The notes under the pieces were generated by a model. It did no database searches and had not been told where the DNA came from. It was given only the letters and a program-made list of their open reading frames with translations. From CAVVFX01 sp963747535 (GTDB taxonomy: Bacteria > Acidobacteriota > Terriglobia > Bryobacterales > Bryobacteraceae): a stretch of DNA of 64,000 bases. Positions within the stretch are counted from its first letter, which is position 1; every line of letters begins with the position of its first letter. The stretch is taken from contig CAVVFX010000017.1 in assembly GCA_963747535.1 (NCBI GenBank), positions 310,001 to 374,000 on the forward strand, given 5' to 3'. Positions 1-6,700 of this stretch are shown here, one piece after another. Made by a program: the position numbers and the translations under genes.

Positions 1-712
1 CAATCTCCGTCCGCTCCCACTTTCCGGCACGGGTCAGCTTGTAGACGTCGATCCCCGAAAAGCTCGCGGTGAGAATGTCGTCCCGGCCGTCGCCATCCCA
101 ATCGAAAATGTAAATTCCGTGCTGCACGCCCTGATTCAGATCGCCAATCATCTGCCGTTTCCATTCGCCCGGACGGTAGAACACCAGTGGGGCGGCGTCG
201 CGATACTCGGGCGCTGCCGCTTTTGCGCCGGTGAGCGGCGCATTGACCAGCACCTTTTTGCCGCTGCCGTCGATGTCAGCCCACCGCAGTCGATGCGACG
301 TGGTGAGCCGGTCGATTTCGGTAATGCTCCACGGCTCGCGCGGATCGCCCTGGTGATGCAGTACCGACACGACGCCCACGCTGTTCTTGGCCTCATTGGC
401 AAATTCCGTGGCAAGCACGATTTCGGGAATACCGTCGCCATCGAAATCCCAGGCTGCACAATTGATCATGTGTTTCTGGTTGCTGACGATCACGTGGCGC
501 TTCCATTCACCACCTTGCGGGCCGGGGTTTTCGAACCAGACCAGGTCGGGCATACCGCTCGCCAGCGCGATGAGGTCCATGTGGCCATCATGATTGATGT
601 CCGCGGCCACCACCTGATAGCCTCCTTTGAGGTCGGTGGCCAGCACGTGCTCGGTGAAGGAGAGCGGAAGGGCGGGAGCGGCGAGGAGAAGTGCGAGAAG
701 GAGCGGTTTCAT
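1..712 (-). CDS. Secreted FG-GAP/VCBS repeat protein, 3' part outside the window
   Basis: Reading leftward from an ATG at 712 there is an open frame to the window edge (237 codons). The first 17 or so residues (MKPLLLALLLAAPALPLS) are a Sec signal peptide. The rest carries repeated Asp-rich loops such as DINHDGHMDLI, DFDGDGIPEIVLATE, DIDGSGKKVL and DWDGDGRDDIL. These are the calcium-binding loops of FG-GAP/VCBS beta-propeller blades. The protein is therefore probably exported and may bind ligand or carbohydrate at the cell surface, but the substrate cannot be told. The start lies 9 bp beyond the end of the Uma2 gene upstream on the same strand, so co-transcription is possible. The C-terminus is missing. 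Confidence 0.8.
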   Translation of the reverse strand, partial: MKPLLLALLLAAPALPLSFTEHVLATDLKGGYQVVAADINHDGHMDLIALASGMPDLVWFENPGPQGGEWKRHVIVSNQKHMINCAAWDFDGDGIPEIVLATEFANEAKNSVGVVSVLHHQGDPREPWSITEIDRLTTSHRLRWADIDGSGKKVLVNAPLTGAKAAAPEYRDAAPLVFYRPGEWKRQMIGDLNQGVQHGIYIFDWDGDGRDDILTASFSGIDVYKLTRAGKWERTEI

Positions 713-720
713 GGAGATCC

Positions 721-1263
721 TTAGAGGTTTACCACAAGGTCAGCCACCGCGGCGCTGAATCCCGGCAGCAATGGGGACTCCAGGACGTCCGTTCCCTGGA
801 GAACCCGAATGCCGGCACTCGTATGGACCAGCACCTCGCCGTTGGCATGGTCCAGCAGCCATACTTCCTGACCACCGGCACGCAAGTAATCTCGAACCCT
901 ACGGCGTACATTGACGGCACTTTCGGAGGGGGACAAAACTTCGACGGCGATGTCGGGTGCGAAGGGAACCGGAATCTTGTCCGGATCGATTTGCTTCACA
1001 CGCTCGCCGAGAAAGATCGAAACGTCCGGACGGCGAACCGTATCATCGGTGATGCGGCAATCGACCCAGCCGATCGCTTCGCCAATGGGATTCCCCTTGA
1101 AATAGCTCCACATAAGATGCATGACGGAGGCGCAAATCAGGTTATGCCGGGGCGTTCCGCTCGACAATGGAATCAATTCCCCTTCAACCAGCTCATAGTC
1201 CTCGGTGTCCGCCGTGATCATCTGCCCGAACTGTTCCGCGGTCATCAGCGCTTTCGTGCTCAT
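721..1263 (-). CDS. Uma2 family (DUF820) putative restriction-like endonuclease
   Basis: 180 residues, the usual length of the family. The order of motifs fits the PD-(D/E)XK fold of Uma2/DUF820: an N-terminal YELVEGELIPLS segment, a central RRPDVSIFL strand carrying the acidic residue, then PDIAVEVLSPSES with the second acidic residue, and a C-terminal VWLLDHANGEVLV strand. Members are widespread in cyanobacteria, acidobacteria and other multicellular or gene-rich bacteria. They are predicted nucleases of unknown role. It lies 6 bp downstream of bacterioferritin on the same strand, but no functional link is evident. Confidence 0.85.
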   Translation of the reverse strand: MSTKALMTAEQFGQMITADTEDYELVEGELIPLSSGTPRHNLICASVMHLMWSYFKGNPIGEAIGWVDCRITDDTVRRPDVSIFLGERVKQIDPDKIPVPFAPDIAVEVLSPSESAVNVRRRVRDYLRAGGQEVWLLDHANGEVLVHTSAGIRVLQGTDVLESPLLPGFSAAVADLVVNL

Positions 1264-1269
1264 GTCTTA

Positions 1270-1749
1270 TTATCCTGCGCTTTCCTTGATCTGCTGGCCC
1301 AGATAGCGCTCGTACCCCATCTCTCCGATCTGATAAAGTTGCGCCTCCAGCCAATCGACGTGCGCTTCCTCATCTTTGAGGAGGCGTTCGAAGAGTTCAC
1401 GCGACGCATTGTCGCCCTCTTCCCGCGAGATCTGCACCGCGCGATTGTACATTCCTACCGCGTTGACTTCCAGCTTCAGATCGCTTTCGAGTTGCTCCTT
1501 CACGTTCCGACCGACACTGAGTTGCATCAACTCCGTCATATTCGGCGTGGCATCGAGGAAAAGAATCCGCTCGATCAGCTCTTCGGCATGCTTCATCTCG
1601 TCGATGGACTGCTTTCTGATATAGTCGCCCAGCCGGCTGTAGTGCCAGTTCTCGCACATCTCGGCGTGAAGGAAGTACTGGTTGATCGCCGTCAACTCTT
1701 CCCTTAGCGCCAGGTTGAGCTGGTCGATGACTTTTGGATTTCCCTGCAT
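1270..1749 (-). CDS. bfr: Bacterioferritin, haem-binding iron storage protein
   Basis: 159 residues, typical for Bfr. All ferroxidase ligands are in the canonical places: Glu18, Glu51, His54, Glu94, Glu127 and His130. Met52, the axial haem ligand that separates bacterioferritin from ordinary ferritin, is also present. Family knowledge: 24 subunits form a shell that oxidises Fe(II) and stores it as mineral, with haem at subunit interfaces. It starts at an ATG close behind a possible -10 box (TAGAAT, about 1757-1762, minus strand). No bacterioferritin-associated ferredoxin is next to it. Downstream is the Uma2 gene after 6 bp. Confidence 0.95.
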   Translation of the reverse strand: MQGNPKVIDQLNLALREELTAINQYFLHAEMCENWHYSRLGDYIRKQSIDEMKHAEELIERILFLDATPNMTELMQLSVGRNVKEQLESDLKLEVNAVGMYNRAVQISREEGDNASRELFERLLKDEEAHVDWLEAQLYQIGEMGYERYLGQQIKESAG

Positions 1750-1785
1750 ACGCCAGATTCTATCAGCCGCCGAGACGAGCCGGGT

Positions 1786-2610
1786 TTACTGCGCAGTTTC
1801 CCGCAGCCGGCTGTGGTGCCTGCCGAAGCAGTAATAAATCGCCAGGCCGATGATCAGCCAGACGAAAAAGCGGATCCAGGTCTCGAGCGGCAGACCCATC
1901 ATCAATATCAGGCAGAAGAGGATCGAGAGAATCGGGAAATAGGGGCAGCCCGGGACGCGGAAAGAGCGCTTGCGGTCGGGTTGCGTTTTGCGCAAAATCA
2001 AGACGCCCGCCGAGACCACGATAAACGCGAACAGCGTCCCGATGTTGGACAAATCCGCGAAGGTATCGATATCCCAGATGCCGGCCGGGATGGCGACCGC
2101 GAAGCCCGCGATCCACGTGCTGACGTGCGGTGTCCGGTATTTCTTGTGCACCCGCGAGAAGAACGCCGGCAGCAAGCCGTCGCGCGACATGGCGAACCAG
2201 ACCCGCGCCTGTCCATACTGGAACACCAGCAGGGACGAGATCATCCCCACGATGGCGCCCACGCTGACCCATTGGCGAATGCCGTTATAGCCCAGGCCCT
2301 TGAGCGCTTCCGCCACCGGCGCGGCATTATTCAGCGTCTTCCAGTTCGCGATGCCGGTCAGGACCAGAGCGACCGAAATATACAGCACCGCGCAAATGAT
2401 CAACGTCATGATGATGCCGAACGGCATATCACGCTGGGGATTCCGGCATTCTTCCGCCGCGGTCGAGACCGAGTCAAAGCCGATGTAGGTAAAGAAAACG
2501 ATGGCCGCGCCGGTCAGCACGCCGGAGAATCCATTGGGCATGAACGGATGCCAGTTGGCGGTGTTGGTGCCGGCGCTTTCTTTGGCGCCGCGCACCAGCA
2601 CCAGGGTCAG
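1786..2610 (-). pseudogene. Truncated duplicate of the APC permease (C-terminal part)
   Basis: This stretch is nearly identical to 5031-5924, the 3' part of the intact permease gene. It begins exactly at the shared stop codon and loses homology at 2610, so start codon, promoter and the first ~200 residues are missing. Against the intact copy it lacks 69 bp (5811-5879 of the other copy), an in-frame loss of 23 residues that make one whole hydrophobic segment. Visible substitutions are few and clustered near 2266-2282 and 2582-2610. It is best read as a non-functional relic of a local duplication. An internal ATG at 2601 could start a 271-residue product, but this would lack half the transporter. 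Confidence 0.85.
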
Positions 2611-2687
2611 CCCATGGCTAACTCAGATTCATCACACGAGGGAAGATTATATATTTGTAGCGAGTAATCAAGAGTCCTGTCAGAGAT

Positions 2688-3551
2688 ATGAAGAAGCCAA
2701 TCAAGGGCGGACTTGTCCGCTACGATGCAGTACTTAAGGATCTGTTTCAGCGGGATCATCCTGCTCTGCTCGACCGGCTGACCGGCGGCGTAAAGGTGCG
2801 TGAGTCGCTCAACGTCGAGTTTGCCACAGTAGCGGAGCGCCGCGCGGATCTACTGCTCTTGCTCGAAGACGAGTCGATTTTCCATCTCGATTTTCAAAGT
2901 GAAAATGATCGCGACATGCCCTATCGGGAAGGGGTCTACGGGCTGATGGCGGGACAGAAGTACCGCCGGCGGATTCGTCAGGCAGTCCTCTACGCCGGGC
3001 AGGAGCGGATGCGCATGCCCGACCGGCTGGACCTCGGCGAGATCCAGGTGGCCTATCGACTGGTCGATATTCGCGCCTTCGATGCAGCTGCGCTCCTCCG
3101 TAGCGGACAGCCGGGAGACTACGCTCTGGCGTTGTTGGCGAGAGGGGGCGCGGAGCACCTGCGCGAAATTCTGGAAAAGGCGAGCCGGCTACCAGGTCCG
3201 CAACGGGAGAAAGTGCTGGCGCAATTGGTGGCACTGTCGGGCTTGCGCCGGTTGGGCGGGAAGTTGACAATGGAGTTGAAGAGTATGGGAATCGCAAAAT
3301 ACGTTGACGATCACGTGTTTCTCCGGGAGATCCGGGCCACTGCGCTGGCTGAAGGAGAGGCCAAGGGGAGAGCCGAGGGAGAGGCCGAAGGCAGGATTGC
3401 GTTGCTCCAGGACATGCTAGGCGCCAAATTCGGCCCGCTCCCAAAATGGGCCCGCACGAGAGTGCAGAACGCGACGCCTGCGCAAGTGGAGCGCTGGGCA
3501 AAGAAAGTGTTGACAGCCGAGACGGTGGAGGAAACGCTGGGCAAGCGATGA
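2688..3551 (+). CDS. Rpn family recombination-promoting nuclease / putative transposase-like protein
   Basis: 287 residues. The N-terminal half matches the PD-(D/E)XK fold seen in Rpn/YhgA proteins: an LFQRDHPALL entry, ERRADLLLLLEDES around residues 50-63, then FHLDFQSEND with the catalytic D-x-Q pattern. A charged GEAKGRAEGEAEG repeat near residue 225 is the usual flexible linker before a short helical C-terminus (residues 240-287). Family knowledge: Rpn proteins are mobile-associated DNases that raise recombination. Here the gene lies between the truncated and intact permease copies and converges with the kinase gene, leaving 31 bp between the two 3' ends. A role in making the duplication is attractive but unproven. 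Confidence 0.8.
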   Translation: MKKPIKGGLVRYDAVLKDLFQRDHPALLDRLTGGVKVRESLNVEFATVAERRADLLLLLEDESIFHLDFQSENDRDMPYREGVYGLMAGQKYRRRIRQAVLYAGQERMRMPDRLDLGEIQVAYRLVDIRAFDAAALLRSGQPGDYALALLARGGAEHLREILEKASRLPGPQREKVLAQLVALSGLRRLGGKLTMELKSMGIAKYVDDHVFLREIRATALAEGEAKGRAEGEAEGRIALLQDMLGAKFGPLPKWARTRVQNATPAQVERWAKKVLTAETVEETLGKR

Positions 3552-3582
3552 CTGACGCAGACACTATCGGATGCGTGCGGGA

Positions 3583-5004
3583 TTAATCTGTTTCAATAAG
3601 CCTTGCGATTCGTTGCCGGATGTCGACAACCTCAGGCAGGTCGCTGCCGCCAGTTCGGTACAAATAATGAAGGAGCTCATTGAGCACCGAAAGCAGGACC
3701 TCTTGGCGCGAAGTGTCTTCTGGCACATAGAGCATCGCCTTGCGCAAGTCCACCGTTTGGAAGGAATCGAGGATTGAGCGGCAAGTTTGCACGGCAACAT
3801 CGTGTCCTTCCAGCCATGCTAATTGTAGTGGATTATCGCCCTGTGACAACAATTTGATCAGCGAACGTGCGAGCCAGACGCTCGCCGCCAAGCCGTCGGG
3901 CCGGCTTTGCGCAGCGTGGCGTTTCATTCGATTCCGGAGATCGTGGATAGCCCCTTGGCGCAGTTGCTCCCTGACGGTAGCGATCTGCTCGTTAGCCCAG
4001 CCCGGATGCAGCGGTTCATTTTGGGCGGCATCAAGGTTCTGCGCTTCAAGCCAGCCCGCCAATTGAATCCCGTATTTGTCTTCAGCGTAGGCAGCGATCT
4101 CCGCTGCGATCTCGACCGGGTCTGGGCGATCAACGGGAGCGGGAGAAAGACATCGTTCGACAAGGGTCCGGAGAAGGTTGTCGTTCACAGAGGTTAGTTT
4201 TCGCGCACCGGTTTTCGCCCAGTTGAGCCAGTCCTTCAGCTGCCATTTCTTAAAACCCTCCGTAGGTTTTCCCGCCGGATGCAATCCGGTGAGAAGTTCC
4301 GCGAGAATCACGCCGACGGCATAAGAGTCGCTCCTGCGTGCGTCAAATCCGGCCTCCACTCGCTCCGGCGCCATGTAAGGGTGCCAGCCTCGATTGCTGT
4401 CGCCTACTAAATCGTCCCAGATCTTCGCCCATCCGAGGTCGGCAACAACAGCCGTCCAGGGCAGTCGCCGGCTTCCTATGAGGCGATCCTCATGACTGAG
4501 CCGAAATAGGACATTTTCGGGTTTCAGATCGCCGTGGCCGAGGACGCCATGGCAGTAGAGCCAACCCAACCCGTTGCAGAGTTGCGCGACCGCTACCAGG
4601 CGATTCGCCTCGTCCGGCCCGTCCCAACGCCCAATCCAATCTCGCAGACTTCCATCCATCAATGTCATGCGGACCGTGGGAATCTTGGGAGGCTCGCCGG
4701 TCTCGCTGGGCACACAATCGATCCCGAGCGCAGGCAAGACATTGGTGTAGAGCGGAATCCCCACCCAGAGCTTGATCTCTCGTTCGAACAGCGCCTCCGG
4801 ATTCAATCCGGTCGCCGATCCCCCCGGCCGCAGCCGAAAACTCTTTATGGCGATTCCTGCGGGGCTCGCGTTCGGATTCCTCATTATCCAGACGCGACCG
4901 TAAGAGCCCTCGACAACGCGATCGATCCGATAGCCGGTGTGCTTTGACTCCAAACACCAACCAATCCAATCTTGGAGCGGGTTCGTGCCTTCATGGGTAT
5001 CCAT
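3583..5004 (-). CDS. Serine/threonine protein kinase (Hanks type) with divergent catalytic motifs
   Basis: 473 residues from the ATG at 5004 (MDTHEGTN). This start is chosen because upstream codons read antisense through the permease gene. The kinase domain spans about residues 25-300: glycine loop VVEGSYGRVW (30-39), Lys54 in AIKSF, catalytic loop HGDLKPEN (157-164, HGD replaces HRD), DLG at 189-191 in place of DFG, and APE at 212-214. The C-terminal ~170 residues are helical with no clear domain, and there is no transmembrane helix, so the protein is cytoplasmic. The key Asp, Lys and Asn are kept, so activity is likely. It starts 26 bp after the permease stop and may be co-transcribed with it. 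Confidence 0.88.
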   Translation of the reverse strand: MDTHEGTNPLQDWIGWCLESKHTGYRIDRVVEGSYGRVWIMRNPNASPAGIAIKSFRLRPGGSATGLNPEALFEREIKLWVGIPLYTNVLPALGIDCVPSETGEPPKIPTVRMTLMDGSLRDWIGRWDGPDEANRLVAVAQLCNGLGWLYCHGVLGHGDLKPENVLFRLSHEDRLIGSRRLPWTAVVADLGWAKIWDDLVGDSNRGWHPYMAPERVEAGFDARRSDSYAVGVILAELLTGLHPAGKPTEGFKKWQLKDWLNWAKTGARKLTSVNDNLLRTLVERCLSPAPVDRPDPVEIAAEIAAYAEDKYGIQLAGWLEAQNLDAAQNEPLHPGWANEQIATVREQLRQGAIHDLRNRMKRHAAQSRPDGLAASVWLARSLIKLLSQGDNPLQLAWLEGHDVAVQTCRSILDSFQTVDLRKAMLYVPEDTSRQEVLLSVLNELLHYLYRTGGSDLPEVVDIRQRIARLIETD

Positions 5005-5030
5005 CGTGATCGCGCCTGGTATGATCAGCG

Positions 5031-6536
5031 TTACTGGGCAGTTTCCCGCAGCCGGCTGTGGTGCCTGCCGAAGCAGTAATAAATCGCCAGGCCGATGATC
5101 AGCCAGACGAAAAAGCGGATCCAGGTCTCGAGCGGCAGACCCATCATCAATATCAGGCAGAAGAGGATCGAGAGAATCGGGAAATAGGGGCAGCCCGGGA
5201 CGCGGAAAGAGCGCTTGCGGTCGGGTTGCGTTTTGCGCAAAATCAAGACGCCCGCCGAGACCACGATAAACGCGAACAGCGTCCCGATGTTGGACAAATC
5301 CGCGAAGGTATCGATATCCCAGATGCCGGCCGGGATGGCGACCGCGAAGCCCGCGATCCACGTGCTGACGTGCGGTGTCCGGTATTTCTTGTGCACCCGC
5401 GAGAAGAACGCCGGCAGCAAGCCGTCGCGCGACATGGCGAACCAGACCCGCGCCTGTCCATACTGGAACACCAGCAGGGACGAGATCATCCCCACGATGG
5501 CGCCCACGCTCACCCACTGGCGGATTCCGTTATAGCCCAGGCCCTTGAGCGCTTCCGCCACCGGCGCGGCATTATTCAGCGTCTTCCAGTTCGCGATGCC
5601 GGTCAGGACCAGAGCGACCGAAATATACAGCACCGCGCAAATGATCAACGTCATGATGATGCCGAACGGCATATCACGCTGGGGATTCCGGCATTCTTCC
5701 GCCGCGGTCGAGACCGAGTCAAAGCCGATGTAGGTAAAGAAAACGATGGCCGCGCCGGTCAGCACGCCGGAGAATCCATTGGGCATGAACGGATGCCAGT
5801 TGGCGGTGTTGACCGCCCTCGCGGCTCCAATGACAAAAATGAGAATCGCGACGATCTTGATCAGGACCATCACATTATTGGTGCCGGCGCTCTCTTTGGC
5901 GCCGCGCACCAGTACGAGGGTCAGGATCATCAAGACTACAAACGCCGAGAGATTGAACCAGCTTCCGGTGTATTTGTAACCCGCGGCGATGATCGGTTCT
6001 GCAATCGCGTGCGGCAGGTGCACGTGAAAGACGTTGTCGAGGACGTCGTTAAAATACGCCGAGAAGCCTACCGCGACCGCCATATTGGAGACGGCATATT
6101 CAAGAATAAGGTCCCAGCCGATGATCCAGGCGAAGATCTCGCCCATAGTCGCGTAGGCGTAGGTATAGGCACTGCCGGCGATGGGAATCATCGACGCCAG
6201 TTCGGCATAGCAGAGAGCCGCGAAGCCGCACACCAGTGCTGTTAGCAGGAACGATAGAGAAATGCCAGGGCCGGCGCCTGGGCGTCCGATGGTGGAAACC
6301 GCGTTGGCGCCATGCAGCAGCAGGTCCCAAACCTGGGCCTTCAAGATCGATCTGACTTCTACGGTTTCGCCGGCCGCGGCCGTGCCGGTCAGGATGAAGA
6401 TGCCGGAACCGATGACGGCTCCGATGCCAAATGCGGTCAGGCTCCAGGGACCAAGCGTTTTGTTGAGGCGCCTCTCGGGCTCGTCGGCAGCCGCGATCAG
6501 CGAATCGATGCTCTTGGTTCGGAGGAGCCCGTTCAC
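5031..6536 (-). CDS. APC family amino acid permease (cationic amino acid transporter type)
   Basis: 501 residues with about 12-14 hydrophobic segments. The N-terminal GPWSLTAFGIGAVIGSGIF carries the glycine-rich unwound TM1 motif of APC transporters, and SMIPIAGSAYTYAYATMGE is the TM3 signature. Family knowledge: these are proton-coupled or facilitative amino acid carriers of the inner membrane. The start is GTG at 6536, one base after the TAG of the tiny basic gene upstream, which suggests translational coupling. The long TM1-TM2 loop (VEVRSILKAQVW) is typical of the CAT/YfnA branch. Its last 894 bp are duplicated at 1786-2610. Substrate specificity cannot be read from the sequence. Confidence 0.92.
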   Translation of the reverse strand: MNGLLRTKSIDSLIAAADEPERRLNKTLGPWSLTAFGIGAVIGSGIFILTGTAAAGETVEVRSILKAQVWDLLLHGANAVSTIGRPGAGPGISLSFLLTALVCGFAALCYAELASMIPIAGSAYTYAYATMGEIFAWIIGWDLILEYAVSNMAVAVGFSAYFNDVLDNVFHVHLPHAIAEPIIAAGYKYTGSWFNLSAFVVLMILTLVLVRGAKESAGTNNVMVLIKIVAILIFVIGAARAVNTANWHPFMPNGFSGVLTGAAIVFFTYIGFDSVSTAAEECRNPQRDMPFGIIMTLIICAVLYISVALVLTGIANWKTLNNAAPVAEALKGLGYNGIRQWVSVGAIVGMISSLLVFQYGQARVWFAMSRDGLLPAFFSRVHKKYRTPHVSTWIAGFAVAIPAGIWDIDTFADLSNIGTLFAFIVVSAGVLILRKTQPDRKRSFRVPGCPYFPILSILFCLILMMGLPLETWIRFFVWLIIGLAIYYCFGRHHSRLRETAQ

Positions 6537-6537
6537 C

Positions 6538-6696
6538 CTAGCGCTTTCGCTGACCCTGCACCATCTTTTTGACTTTTTTCTTCATGGATCCGCGCGCTAC
6601 GCCGGAGGCTCGTTTAGCCTTGGGAGCAGCCTTCTTGCGGGCTACGCGCTTCAGTTTCTTACGTTCGGTTTTTTCAGTAACGGTTTTGGTGTTCAT
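6538..6696 (-). CDS. Tiny Lys/Arg-rich basic protein
   Basis: A 52-residue frame from ATG 6696 to TAG 6538, lying 4 bp after pcrA and 1 bp before the permease start. The product (MNTKTVTEKTERKKLKRVAR...) is about 40% Lys plus Arg, with AAPKAKRASG and MKKKVKKMV segments and no hydrophobic stretch. That composition suggests a nucleic-acid-binding or ribosome-associated peptide. I do not recognise a family. The tight spacing on both sides argues that it is translated within a pcrA-basic protein-permease operon. Confidence 0.6.
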   Translation of the reverse strand: MNTKTVTEKTERKKLKRVARKKAAPKAKRASGVARGSMKKKVKKMVQGQRKR

Positions 6697-6700
6697 CAGC

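Noticed and set aside
1786..2610. Truncated permease copy as a functional transporter
   Set aside because: Lacks start, promoter, the N-terminal helices and one further hydrophobic segment.
5005..5517. Extension of the kinase gene upstream through the permease (644 residues)
   Set aside because: The added part is antisense to the permease C-terminus and recurs opposite the other permease copy; the ATG at 5004 fits the kinase start.
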